From JBBDJB01 sp040880125 (GTDB lineage: Bacteria; Planctomycetota; Planctomycetia; Pirellulales; JBBDJB01): a stretch of DNA of 64,000 nucleotides. Below the pieces are notes generated by a model. That model saw only the letters and a list, made by a program, of their open reading frames with translations, was not told the DNA's origin and searched no databases. The DNA lies in contig JBBDJB010000056.1 of NCBI GenBank assembly GCA_040880125.1, positions 124,001 through 188,000 of the forward strand, written 5' to 3'. The position numbers were made by a program, and so were the translations under genes. This document shows positions 1 to 8,361 of this stretch, one piece after another (the first letter of the stretch is position 1; every line of letters begins with the position of its first letter).

Positions 1-941
1 TCGCCGAAGCCGTCGATGTCGATCATCGCGATGCTGACCAGGCGGTTTTTTTGAAGATCGTTCCGTTGCAGGTCGTACAGCAGTTTTTCAAAGCCCATGC
101 GGTTGTAAACCTGCGTGAGCGGGTCAAACTGAAGCCTCTGTTGGATGGACATCAGCCGGTTTTCGCTCTGCACGACGGCCACGAACGAGGCCAGCATCTC
201 GTCGCGCAAGCTGTGGGACAGATCGAGCAGCGGACGCAGCTCCTTGAGCAGACCCTGGCAGCCGACGGCCAAGTCCGACTCGATATCGATTTCCCCAAAC
301 CGCTCAGTGGCGACCTGAATCTGCTCCGTTTGCGATTTTAGAACGACTTGCAGCCGATTTCCGAGGGCTTCTAGTGCGCCCATCCGGCCCGAGTACTTGC
401 GGAGATGCTCCGCGGCGATGGCCTGTTGCGCGAGCCACTGTGCGTTCGCTTCGTTGAGCTCATCGACGATCGTCCGCAGCCGTGCGGCATCGCCCTGGTT
501 GCGGCAGGACCGGAACTTCCGGTCGGCGCGGACGAGCCGATCGCGATAGTCCCCCACCTCCAGCCGCAGCACGTGGATCGAGGCTTCCAGAAAGCTGTTG
601 GGCTCGATCTTCAGCTCGTCGAGCAGCGCGATCCAGTCCGCGGGAATTTGCTCGACCAGCGGGGGATCGACATCTTCGACTTGCTCTTCTTCGCAAGCCT
701 GATCGACTTTCGGCTCATCTTCCGATTCGCCCTCGCTGCTCGGGGTCTGGTCCTGGCAAGGCTTCTGCTCGGGGGGCGTCTGGGCGTCCTGCGGCGGAGT
801 CGCGACCGGCTGGGGCGGCGTCGGGCGTGGCGGTGCCACGGGCCGTGGCTTCGACCGCACCGGAGCCTGCCCCGACAGACATACCGCTATCGCAAACCCC
901 AGGGCGAGATTCACGACGGCGATAGACAAGATCAGCCACAT
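1..941 (-). CDS. Membrane-anchored GGDEF-domain protein, 3' end cut by window edge
   Basis: Translation of the minus strand from ATG at 941 gives an open frame to position 1. Residues 2-22 are one hydrophobic segment (MWLILSIAVVNLALGF), then a proline-rich and acidic linker, a helical region of about 150 residues, and the beginning of a GGDEF domain. The typical entry DPLTQVYNRMGFE and the later strand IAMIDIDGFG are both visible. The GGEEF active-site motif itself would lie beyond the left edge, so whether it is an active diguanylate cyclase making cyclic di-GMP cannot be judged. The family is established; the membrane location is inferred from the single N-terminal segment. A TAG stop lies in frame upstream of the ATG, which limits the start. 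No clear ribosome site was seen. Confidence 0.75.
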   Translation of the reverse strand, partial: MWLILSIAVVNLALGFAIAVCLSGQAPVRSKPRPVAPPRPTPPQPVATPPQDAQTPPEQKPCQDQTPSSEGESEDEPKVDQACEEEQVEDVDPPLVEQIPADWIALLDELKIEPNSFLEASIHVLRLEVGDYRDRLVRADRKFRSCRNQGDAARLRTIVDELNEANAQWLAQQAIAAEHLRKYSGRMGALEALGNRLQVVLKSQTEQIQVATERFGEIDIESDLAVGCQGLLKELRPLLDLSHSLRDEMLASFVAVVQSENRLMSIQQRLQFDPLTQVYNRMGFEKLLYDLQRNDLQKNRLVSIAMIDIDGFG

Positions 942-1154
942 GGCCGAAGTGCGATCCGGAGTTTCATGATGCCGCGTCGCACCCGCTATCGGTATGCACT
1001 GACTGGACTATCGTCCGCGCATGCAACGACCGCGCAGCGGAATAAGGACTGCCTGCATCACCAGTGTAGGTTGTATGCAGGACTACGCCGGCACGGTCAG
1101 GTCGTAGCGATAGTACCCGTCGTGACGCGGCAGTCGGCGCCCGGCCGCTCGATA

Positions 1155-2150
1155 TCACCGCTCGCCGCGATACAGTCGCTGATAGAGAGGATTCCGAGTC
1201 GAGGTGACCGGCCCCTCGCTCGAGTCGTCCTGCAGGGCATGGATCATCATGTGGAGCTTCGCGTCCAGATCGTCGGCATAGTGCACGATCAACGCCTCGG
1301 GCGTCATGGGCGGCTTGGGGGCGCCCCACTCGGGCAGCCGCTGATGGGCCACGATCACGTGCTCCAGGCGAAGCAGCGTCTCCGCGTCCAGCGAATGCTT
1401 GACGCTGATCTCGCGCACCATGTCGCGGCCTTGCAGAATGTGCCCGATCAGGTGACCCTCGGCGGTGTAATCCGCGCCGGTCGGCTGATGGCTCAGCTCA
1501 CGCAGCTTGCCGATGTCGTGGAGAATCGCCCCGGCGATTACCAGGTCGTGCCGTAGCGGCGGCTGCATTTCGTTGTAATAGTCGGCGTACTTCTGGGCCA
1601 GGTACACGCACGTCCGCGTGACGCTCAGCACGTGTTCCAGGTACCCGCCCACCATCGCATGATGATTACGCTTCGCCGCCGGCAGCGCCAGCAGCACCTC
1701 TCGGTTCGACTCCAACAGATCGACCGTCAGGGCCGACAGCGCCGCGTTGTCGATCTTTTCCCGCGCGATGGACACCAGCTCGGCGAACATCTCCTCCGGG
1801 TTGAATCGCGAGCGCGGCAGACACATCGCCGGATCGAAGCCGTCGGCGCGGTCGTCGTCGCAGACGATGCGGATACGGCGAATCTCGAGTTGCGGGCCGT
1901 AGTTCGACTCGCGATAGACGGCGCGTAGCTTGTAAAAACCGCCCGGCGACCAAGAGTCGCGGCATTCGACAGCCCAGGGCGAATCGTTCCAGATGGGAAA
2001 GCTCACCTCGCGCAACGCGTCCCGAAACGTCACGCGGAAGTACGGCTTTCCGTCGCGCGTCGTAAGCTGTTGCTTTTCGGTCAGCAAGGCGAAGAAGTCG
2101 GCCTCCTGATCGACAACCAGTTCGCTCAATAAGTCCGTGGCTTTGCCCAT
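1155..2150 (-). CDS. YhaM-like OB-fold plus HD-domain 3'-5' exoribonuclease / phosphohydrolase
   Basis: 331 residues from the ATG at 2150; an in-frame TTG eight codons earlier is less likely. Residues 15-100 look like an OB-fold nucleic-acid-binding domain. Residues 155-300 are an HD metal-hydrolase domain with His163-His164, the HD pair at 211-212 in ILHDIGKLREL, further histidines near 233-237 and Asp294-295. This order (OB then HD) is that of the YhaM/CBF1 family of 3'-5' exonucleases acting on RNA and single-stranded DNA. The product is cytoplasmic, with no signal peptide. It is separated by about 200 bases from the GGDEF gene and by about 150 from the methyltransferase upstream, so an operon is uncertain. 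The alternative is a general HD phosphohydrolase, but the OB domain favours YhaM. Confidence 0.85.
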   Translation of the reverse strand: MGKATDLLSELVVDQEADFFALLTEKQQLTTRDGKPYFRVTFRDALREVSFPIWNDSPWAVECRDSWSPGGFYKLRAVYRESNYGPQLEIRRIRIVCDDDRADGFDPAMCLPRSRFNPEEMFAELVSIAREKIDNAALSALTVDLLESNREVLLALPAAKRNHHAMVGGYLEHVLSVTRTCVYLAQKYADYYNEMQPPLRHDLVIAGAILHDIGKLRELSHQPTGADYTAEGHLIGHILQGRDMVREISVKHSLDAETLLRLEHVIVAHQRLPEWGAPKPPMTPEALIVHYADDLDAKLHMMIHALQDDSSEGPVTSTRNPLYQRLYRGER

Positions 2151-2302
2151 GGAAGAGATGCGAAAAAGCGGCAAATCGAAAACCTACCGGCGCGCCCCTG
2201 GCCGTTGCCCGACAAAAAGGGCGCTGCACCGGTCCGGAGGCATTGTATCGGGGGAGGTCAGCCGATCCAAGCACGCCGGCCGGGATCACTCGCCACAAGG
2301 GA

Positions 2303-3154
2303 TCAAGCGGCAGATCGCAGATAGCGGCCTGTGGTGGGATCGAAGAAGTCCGGCTCGACGTCCGGCGGGCTGGTGATCGTGCGAACCGCCTCGTCCCGCT
2401 TCCGCACCAGAGCGACAAGACTCACGCCGCTGCGGTAACCGGGTCGCTGCCCGCCCAGTGCGTCCACCAGCCGGCGGCGCTCGCCGGTGAAAATCCTCCG
2501 CAACACAGAGTTCGTCCACCCGGCCGGCATGCGAGCGTCGAGCCCGGCCTCACCGCTGGCGCGGCCGCGGCGGCGATTCATCCAACGCACCGCGCGAATG
2601 ACCGGTTCCAGCCGGGCATTGAAGTGCGACACGAGCAGCTCGTCGACCGGCAGATCTCGCCACAGCCGCTGCAGGCGTGCCGGATCGTAGCGCCGATAAT
2701 GCCCGTTGGTTTCGTCGTGTCGGCTCCATAAAGACAGATCGGCCGGCACGGTCACCAGCATATGCGCACCAGGAGCGGCATGCTCCAACAGGCTGGAGAG
2801 AAGCTGAAAGTCATCGGCAACATGCTCCAACACGTCCGCGATCAGGTAAAGCTGTGCATCGTGCGATGCGCTGCCCAGGTCGTGCGGCGCCCGGCCGCAA
2901 ATGAAGCGAACCTCCGGGAAGCGCTGTTGTGCCCAGCGAATCGCGTCAGCCGCCGGGTCGATGCCCACGCAGCGGTAAGCATCGGCCAACGAGGCCATAT
3001 TGCCCCCCGTGCCGCAGCCGACGTCGACGATGGTCGCTCCGGTGTGCGGCGGAACGACCTGCTCGACAAGCCCGCGCAGGATCGACCGCCGGGCCACGAA
3101 CCACCAGTGGTCCATCTCAATCTGGGCAAAGAGCCGGAACTGCTCGGCTTGCAT
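2303..3154 (-). CDS. Class I SAM-dependent methyltransferase
   Basis: 283 residues from ATG at 3154. A GTG 30 codons upstream is open, but that extension is low-complexity and arginine-rich. The N-terminus MDHWWFVARRSIL is characteristic of a methyltransferase group common in bacterial surface-glycan and lipid loci. SAM motif I VDVGCGTGGN is at residues 43-52, GIDPA follows as the acidic-loop strand, and VLEHVADD gives the post-motif region. The substrate cannot be named. The C-terminal 100 residues are basic and contain no second recognised domain. It stands alone, with no tight overlap with neighbours. Confidence 0.85.
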   Translation of the reverse strand: MQAEQFRLFAQIEMDHWWFVARRSILRGLVEQVVPPHTGATIVDVGCGTGGNMASLADAYRCVGIDPAADAIRWAQQRFPEVRFICGRAPHDLGSASHDAQLYLIADVLEHVADDFQLLSSLLEHAAPGAHMLVTVPADLSLWSRHDETNGHYRRYDPARLQRLWRDLPVDELLVSHFNARLEPVIRAVRWMNRRRGRASGEAGLDARMPAGWTNSVLRRIFTGERRRLVDALGGQRPGYRSGVSLVALVRKRDEAVRTITSPPDVEPDFFDPTTGRYLRSAA

Positions 3155-3324
3155 GCAGGGCCTCTCGAAGATGCAAGGACGCGCGAGTGCAGCGAGTCGG
3201 TGACGAAGGCGCCCGCTCGGCAATTGCCGCGTGCTAGCGGGCACGGCCGGGGCGGGACTTTAGCAAGAAGGGCCGGCCGCCACAAGGCGAGCGTGCGCTG
3301 AGAGCGGTGGCTACATTCTCCGCT

Positions 3325-4353
3325 CTAACGCCCGTTGGAATTGCGCATCACCATGCCTTCGTCTACCTCGACAAAGCCGAGTGTGCCGTAGAGCGCCAGG
3401 GCGGCCTCGTTGGCGGCCATGGCCTGCACCTCGACCATCTGCACGCCCTCGCGATGTAACTGGGCAAAGGCCTCGCCCAACAGGAAAGTCGCGTGACCGC
3501 GGCGACGCTCGCTCGGGTCCACCTGCAGGTCAAGCATACCCGCGGTGCGGACGCCCCAACTGGATGCCAGCGGTTCGACGTCCCAGAACGTTGCCGAGGC
3601 CACCGCTGGTCCGCCCTGCCGCGGCACCAGTTCGAATCGGGTGCGATCAAAATTGCCCATGGTACAGGCTTCCCACCAGGAACCCGTCGGCGGATCGTAG
3701 CAGACGTTCATCTGCATGCAGCGGCGGAGTTGGATCTGACAGCGATCGATCCGCGGGCGGAAGTCGGTCAGGCGACGCTGCATCACGCGCACGTGGTCGA
3801 TGACCTGATAGCCGTGCTGCTGATAAAGACTCTTCCGCATTGCGTCGGAAGCGAGCACGCCGGGCAGTTCGCTGCCGCCGTAGAGGCCCTGGTAAAAGGG
3901 ATTCAATGGCCAGATGCCTCCCGCGTACAAAACCCGCGCTCCCCGCGCGCGCAGGTACGCCTCGCTTTGATCCAGGAGTTGCTCAGACAGCGACGATTCC
4001 TGCAGGTCAGGCCGCACCATGAGCATGCACACAACGCCCAGATCGGTCGACAGCCGGCACTCGTCGTCGCTGGGGCCAAAACCGGCGTGCACAAAGCCGA
4101 CCGGCCGTTCGGCTTTGGTCGCGACGATGAAGCCGTCGGGATCGAAGATCGGCCTGGAAAAGATCTGCTGCTCCAGCAGAGCCACCGAAACGTACTCGAT
4201 CTGACCGCGCTGCCGCGGCTGCTGACGCCAGATCTCCGCCAGGTGAGGAGGATCAGTATTGTGAAATGGGCGAAAGTCGTACACGGCTGCGGTATTCGAG
4301 TTCAAATTCAGCCCCGGGGAGAATTCACTCCGGTTGACCGATGTCCACTTCAA
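3325..4353 (-). CDS. Tandem-domain GNAT N-acetyltransferase
   Basis: 342 residues with two GNAT-like halves. The N-terminal half (about 25-170) has VGFVHAGFG and a degenerate acetyl-CoA loop. The C-terminal half (about 215-340) has DLQVDPSERRRGHATFLLGEA, the R-R-x-G-H-A form of motif A, followed by AMAANEAALALYGTLGF, a standard C-terminal GNAT strand-helix. The family transfers an acetyl group from acetyl-CoA to an amine; the acceptor is unknown. The start overlaps the 3' end of the upstream Rieske gene by 29 bases, so the two are probably co-translated. A shorter start cannot be excluded. Confidence 0.82.
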   Translation of the reverse strand: MKWTSVNRSEFSPGLNLNSNTAAVYDFRPFHNTDPPHLAEIWRQQPRQRGQIEYVSVALLEQQIFSRPIFDPDGFIVATKAERPVGFVHAGFGPSDDECRLSTDLGVVCMLMVRPDLQESSLSEQLLDQSEAYLRARGARVLYAGGIWPLNPFYQGLYGGSELPGVLASDAMRKSLYQQHGYQVIDHVRVMQRRLTDFRPRIDRCQIQLRRCMQMNVCYDPPTGSWWEACTMGNFDRTRFELVPRQGGPAVASATFWDVEPLASSWGVRTAGMLDLQVDPSERRRGHATFLLGEAFAQLHREGVQMVEVQAMAANEAALALYGTLGFVEVDEGMVMRNSNGR

Positions 4354-4642
4354 TCGTAATCCCCACGACGCGAACCGGAAAGCTTGGCTGCACCAGTGTG
4401 GCGGAAAGTTGGTGCTGCCCCGTGCGGGCGTCGAACTGCCATCCGTGCCACGGACAAGTCAGGGCACAGCCGACCAGCTTGCCGCGTCCCAACGGGCCAC
4501 CTTGGTGTGGGCAGACCCCGTCCAGCGCGTAGATCGTCCCCTCGACGTTCAGCAGCGCCACGATCCGATCGCTGGCAACCACTTCCAGCGCCGCCCCCGG
4601 CGGGCAGTCCGTCAATTGTGCCACGGCGATCCAATCGGCCAT
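4325..4642 (-). CDS. Rieske [2Fe-2S] small ferredoxin-like protein
   Basis: 105 residues from ATG at 4642; a TTG two codons earlier is the only other start. The two cluster-binding boxes are complete: Cys44-Pro-His46 in VCPHQG, and Cys63-Pro-Trp-His66 in CPWHGW. The protein is little more than one Rieske fold, as in NirD or soluble dioxygenase ferredoxins. It therefore probably passes electrons to a partner oxygenase or reductase, but no such partner lies beside it. The 3' end overlaps the tandem GNAT gene, suggesting one transcript. Confidence 0.9.
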   Translation of the reverse strand: MADWIAVAQLTDCPPGAALEVVASDRIVALLNVEGTIYALDGVCPHQGGPLGRGKLVGCALTCPWHGWQFDARTGQHQLSATLVQPSFPVRVVGITIEVDIGQPE

Positions 4643-4667
4643 TGTCAACTCGGCTGGTTAGGCTCCC

Positions 4668-4742
4668 GTAGCTGAATTCGTGTGAATTCAGTCTGCCGCT
4701 GGATCGGCTGAACTCTCACAAGCCTTTCACAAGTCCAGCTAC
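4668..4742. repeat. Dispersed two-hairpin repeat, family B (GTAGCTGAATTC type)
   Basis: The element begins GTAGCTGAATTCGTG and ends CACAAGTCCAGCTAC, an inverted repeat with a few mismatches. Inside it CTGAATTC-gtgt-GAATTCAG is a perfect 8-base-pair hairpin. Related copies are at 5810-5900 and 19029-19163. It lies between the LpxL-type gene and the Rieske gene. Confidence 0.75.
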
Positions 4743-4786
4743 CCAGTGGCAAATCGTTCTTGCCTGCGCGCGCGGCTTGCTCACGC

Positions 4787-5719
4787 CTATGCCGCACGCC
4801 GCTGACGCGCCGGAGGTTTCCCCTTCCAGCGGCGGTGCAGCCACCAATACTGGCCGGGCGCCTGGCGGATCAGGTCTTCCAGCCGGTGCGTGTACCACTG
4901 CGTCAACTCCGGCACGCTTCCCAGCGAAAAGTCCGCGTCCGCCGGATCGACCGCGTCCCACAGGCCGGACTCATAGCATAAGGGGGGGCCAATGCGGCGT
5001 GCGTACGAGACGATCAGCGGCGCCCCATGACTGAGCGAGAACAATGCGATCGCCTTGTGCGTCGCGGCTGGCCGGCCGAAGAAGTCGACCCAGCACCCCA
5101 GCTTGCCGCTGGCATGTTGATCGCCGAGCACCCCCAGCGACGCCCCCTCGGAGAGCAGCCGAGAAATCGTAGTTGCCACGTCGTCCTTGGGCAACATGTA
5201 CTGCCCGGTGGCGCCGCGAAAGCTGTGGAGGAACCGATCGACGTAGCGGTTATCCAGGGGGCGCGCCACCGCATACGTGGCGAACCCGAACATGCCCAAC
5301 ATATAACTGGCCAACTCGAAATTGCCGAAGTGCCCCGAAACGAGCACCACCGGGCGGTCCTCCAGCAGGTAGCGAACCATTTCATCGTCGCGATGGAAGC
5401 GGATGTACCGGTGCCAGTTGGTGATGTGAATTTTTCGGCGGACGTGGGCGATCTCGGCCACCATCAGCAGCAGGTGTTCCCACATCGCCAGCGCCAGTCG
5501 CCGCCGCTGTGCCGCAGAACACTTAGGAAATGCATACTGCAGATTCTCGTCCACCACCCGGCCGCGGATCTTCAGCACGTCGACCGTTAGCAGAGCCAAC
5601 CCCCGCGCCAGCCGCTGGCACTGCCGCAGCGACATCGCCTGTAGCAAGCAAATCACCACACGCAGGGCCACATAGGCCGGCCAGTCGAACCATTTCCCGC
5701 GCTTCGCATCCCTGCTCAC
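4787..5719 (-). CDS. LpxL/HtrB-type lysophospholipid / lipid A acyltransferase
   Basis: 310 residues, the usual length of the lauroyl/myristoyl acyltransferase family. An N-terminal hydrophobic helix (about 15-30) anchors it to the inner membrane. The catalytic HX4E motif is His130 to Glu135 in SGHFGNFE, followed by RPLDN and, later, LGDQHASGKLGCWVDFFGRPA, which matches the family's second conserved block. The C-terminus has YWWLHRRWK, the usual ending of LpxL relatives. It probably adds a secondary acyl chain to lipid A or a related outer-membrane lipid. No other lipid A gene is in the window. Confidence 0.9.
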   Translation of the reverse strand: MSRDAKRGKWFDWPAYVALRVVICLLQAMSLRQCQRLARGLALLTVDVLKIRGRVVDENLQYAFPKCSAAQRRRLALAMWEHLLLMVAEIAHVRRKIHITNWHRYIRFHRDDEMVRYLLEDRPVVLVSGHFGNFELASYMLGMFGFATYAVARPLDNRYVDRFLHSFRGATGQYMLPKDDVATTISRLLSEGASLGVLGDQHASGKLGCWVDFFGRPAATHKAIALFSLSHGAPLIVSYARRIGPPLCYESGLWDAVDPADADFSLGSVPELTQWYTHRLEDLIRQAPGQYWWLHRRWKGKPPARQRRAA

Positions 5720-5809
5720 CTGCAGCTCCTCCTTCGCTCCCTCGCGCCAGGCGCCTTATTGTCGCACGAAGCGCCGCCGGGGCCTAGAGCGAATGCGCGG
5801 CGGCTTGCC

Positions 5810-5900
5810 GTAGCTGAATTAGTAACCATTCAGAGTCGTAGCTGAATTGGTGACAATTCAGCCGCCCCACGCTTCGCTGGACTCTCACGAGTCCAGCTAC
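5810..5900. repeat. Dispersed two-hairpin repeat, family B
   Basis: Two tandem left halves, GTAGCTGAATTAGTAACCAT and GTAGCTGAATTGGTGACAAT, each ending in ATTCAG, are followed by the right half GGACTCTCACGAGTCC and CAGCTAC. It lies 90 bases upstream of the LpxL-type gene and just after the end of the DUF1559 gene. Confidence 0.75.
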
Positions 5901-5915
5901 ACGGGCCAAAGCGCC

Positions 5916-6920
5916 CTACCGCGTCGCCATCTTTTGCCAGACGGGCATCTCGACGTCGTCGTTGATAAAGCGGACCGAGCCGTCCGCGAATACCACGTTC
6001 ACGCCGGCCTTGTGCCAGCTTCGCGCTCCGCGCCAGCCGTACGCGGCATAGCGCGTTTCGATCGGACCTCCGGTTGCCGAACTGATGCAGTCCGGCGTCG
6101 GCGAGTTCGGCGACAGATAGTGGTTATAGAGCGCGCAGCGGTATTCGCCGTTTACCCAGGCAAAGCCGCGGGGATCCCGGTAGTTCCAGAGAATCGCCCC
6201 CTCGCACGCTGCCTCGGTCAGCGGTGTGAGGAGGTGGAAGCGATATGCCGTTTGCGGATCGCGATGCGCACTCCCGCCCACGCCCAGCACGCTCTCGGAC
6301 ATCAGCGCCGTGTTCGAAGTCCCCGCGGCCAGGTCGATGATCGTGGTGCGCGAGTTCACATAGAAGATGCCATCGGTGTCGAACGGCGATCCGCCGTCGA
6401 TTCCCGTGCCCGCGCATGCGGCGTAGTTCGTCGGGCCGAAGTCCGGATGCACCCGTTGCTCCAGATCGCTGGGGCACAAGAATATGGAGACAAACACGGC
6501 GGCGCCGTCGCGGTTTTCTGGCGACACCACCAAGCTGGCGTTGTACAGCGGCACGGAAAGATCGAGCGCCCGATACGCCTGCTTGTTCTCCAGGTACGGC
6601 GAGAGCATAGCCAGCGCCGACCAGCGATAAAAGTTCCACGGAGTGCCGGGCGAACCAGGCAACTCCTTGGCCACCGAGCCGCTGGGGAAGCGTCCCTTCG
6701 CTGTATGATGTGCCGTGGCAGCCTGCCCCAACTGCCGCATATTCGAACCGCACGATGCCCGCCGGGCCGACTCCCTCGCCGATTGCACCGCCGGCAGCAG
6801 CAGCCCCAGCAGCATGCCGATGATCGCAATGACCACCAACAGCTCCACGAGCGTGAGGCCGCCCCGCACTCGCAGCCGCCCGGCGGCGCCCACGCCTTTG
6901 TCGCGCGACTGGCAAATCAT
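5916..6920 (-). CDS. DUF1559 prepilin-like (type II secretion pseudopilin) protein
   Basis: 334 residues. The short basic leader ends at Gly21, followed by LTLVELLVVIAIIGMLLG with the class III prepilin signature Glu at +5 of the mature protein. The rest is the DUF1559 (SBP_bac_10) domain, including RRASCGSNMRQLGQA after the helix and the closing block NVVFADGSVRFI. These proteins are greatly expanded in planctomycetes and are thought to be exported by a type II secretion/type IV pilus-like machine; individual functions are unknown. Pilus ATPase-like genes occur at 53299-56357 in this window. Confidence 0.93.
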   Translation of the reverse strand: MICQSRDKGVGAAGRLRVRGGLTLVELLVVIAIIGMLLGLLLPAVQSARESARRASCGSNMRQLGQAATAHHTAKGRFPSGSVAKELPGSPGTPWNFYRWSALAMLSPYLENKQAYRALDLSVPLYNASLVVSPENRDGAAVFVSIFLCPSDLEQRVHPDFGPTNYAACAGTGIDGGSPFDTDGIFYVNSRTTIIDLAAGTSNTALMSESVLGVGGSAHRDPQTAYRFHLLTPLTEAACEGAILWNYRDPRGFAWVNGEYRCALYNHYLSPNSPTPDCISSATGGPIETRYAAYGWRGARSWHKAGVNVVFADGSVRFINDDVEMPVWQKMATR

Positions 6921-6981
6921 GGACCCAACTCCTCTCCCGAATCAGCCGGCGCAAATCTCCATTGAGAATTCGCGCTTCCTC

Positions 6982-8049
6982 CTAAATGCTTCTCGCCTTG
7001 CGTCGCCGCTTCCGCAGCAGCGCGAACAGCCCTACGGCTCCACCGGTCATCAAGAGCGCCACGCTGCTGGGCTCCGGCACCGGGGCAGATACCAGCGAAC
7101 TAAGCGGTGGTAGCTTGGTACCAAGCGCTTCGATAAACGTACCGTCCGGCGCGAACCGCAACAATGCTCCGTTCAGGTCTCCTTCGCCGGGGTTGGTGGC
7201 CCCCAGCACGGCGACCAGGATGTTGCCGTCCTGGTCGAACAGCAGTCCCGACGGAGCATTGACGTCGAACGAAGGCGTAACCGACGGATCGGGCATGAAC
7301 GGGTCAATGTTGATAAACGGGCCGCTCGCTCCGGGGATCTCCGTCCCGTCGGCCATGTACTTGTAAATGCCGTCGCCAAACACGTCGGCCACGTAGACCT
7401 GCCCCGCCGCGTCCACCAGGACGCTGTTGGGCGCAAACGGCCCCACCACCGTGGGCGCAGCGAACGAGGTGACGTCGGTGCCGTCCCACCGCAGAGTGCC
7501 GGCGCCGCCCAGCGTGGTGATGAAAAGATCGCCCGCCGCATCGAACGTCAACCCGCTGGGCAGCGCGATCGAGGGATCGCTAATCGTGCCCATGGATGCG
7601 CCGCTGACCGCGTCGAAGATGTCAATCGTCGTGCCGCCGTTGTTGGCGACGTACAGTTTCCCGGACGAATCGACCTCCAGCCCCGCCGGCTGCTGTCCAC
7701 TGGTCAGTTGCAGAAACACGCCATCAATGCCGCTGGGCGTTTGAGCCCCGGGAATGGGTTCGCCGGTAAGGCCGTTAAAGACATAGACGCGGTCCGAAAA
7801 GCGACCGCTGACAAAGACCTGCTGATTCGCCGGGTTCACCACAATGTCCGCCAGCCCAAGTGGCACCAGTGGATCGTCTATCGGCGGCGCCATGAATCCC
7901 GGTTGCAGCAGTGCACCGGTGTTTTCATCGTAACGGTCGACCGTCCCGAAGAAGAAGTTGGTGACCAGCAGGTCGGCGTGGGCAACCGATGTGGGGAATA
8001 CGGTAAATACAAGCAAAAGCGCCGCAGCGGCGCAAAAACGGTAGCGCAT
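6982..8049 (-). CDS. PEP-CTERM secreted beta-propeller (NHL/SMP-30-like) protein
   Basis: 355 residues. An N-terminal signal peptide (MRYRFCAAAALLLVFTVFPT, cleavage near AHA) leads into repeated blocks such as LTFDAAGDLFITT, VLVDAAGQVYVAD and LLFDQDGNILVAV, which are propeller blades. The C-terminus has the sorting signal VPEPSS, a hydrophobic helix and a RKRRRKA tail, the full PEP-CTERM pattern recognised by exosortase. The protein is therefore probably exported, cut and attached to the surface or extracellular matrix. No exosortase gene is in the window. Function beyond this is unknown. Confidence 0.9.
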   Translation of the reverse strand: MRYRFCAAAALLLVFTVFPTSVAHADLLVTNFFFGTVDRYDENTGALLQPGFMAPPIDDPLVPLGLADIVVNPANQQVFVSGRFSDRVYVFNGLTGEPIPGAQTPSGIDGVFLQLTSGQQPAGLEVDSSGKLYVANNGGTTIDIFDAVSGASMGTISDPSIALPSGLTFDAAGDLFITTLGGAGTLRWDGTDVTSFAAPTVVGPFAPNSVLVDAAGQVYVADVFGDGIYKYMADGTEIPGASGPFINIDPFMPDPSVTPSFDVNAPSGLLFDQDGNILVAVLGATNPGEGDLNGALLRFAPDGTFIEALGTKLPPLSSLVSAPVPEPSSVALLMTGGAVGLFALLRKRRRKARSI

Positions 8050-8361
8050 GGAAAAACTCCGAGACCAAGGTGCAAGATTCTACGGAAGCAATGGGTTATG
8101 CAGATTTGGTCGCGGCATTAGCGCCTGCTGAAACGGCGTGAAGGAGGGTGTTCCGGAAGGAGGGACGTTCCTGCGAGTCTACTTGAAACCACGCTGAATG
8201 CAAGGTTTAGGTCAACCCCGAAGGGGGTGCCATCCCCATAGTTGCTGCCTTTTTGGCAAAGCCCAGTTCCCTCGCCGCCCGACGGCGTAGCGGGATGAGC
8301 AACGGGGGCTGGCGGCCGCTGGCCATCCTGGCCACTGCTCGCCCTGTCCCCACGGTTCGCC
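8050..8361. other. Non-coding stretch between PEP-CTERM and ceramidase-like genes
   Basis: About 310 bases with no convincing gene. 8270-8345 contains GC-rich partly palindromic text (GGCGGCCGCTGGCCATCC) that may be a degraded repeat, but no second copy was found in the window. The part next to 8049 should hold the promoter of the PEP-CTERM gene; no confident boxes were recognised. Confidence 0.4.
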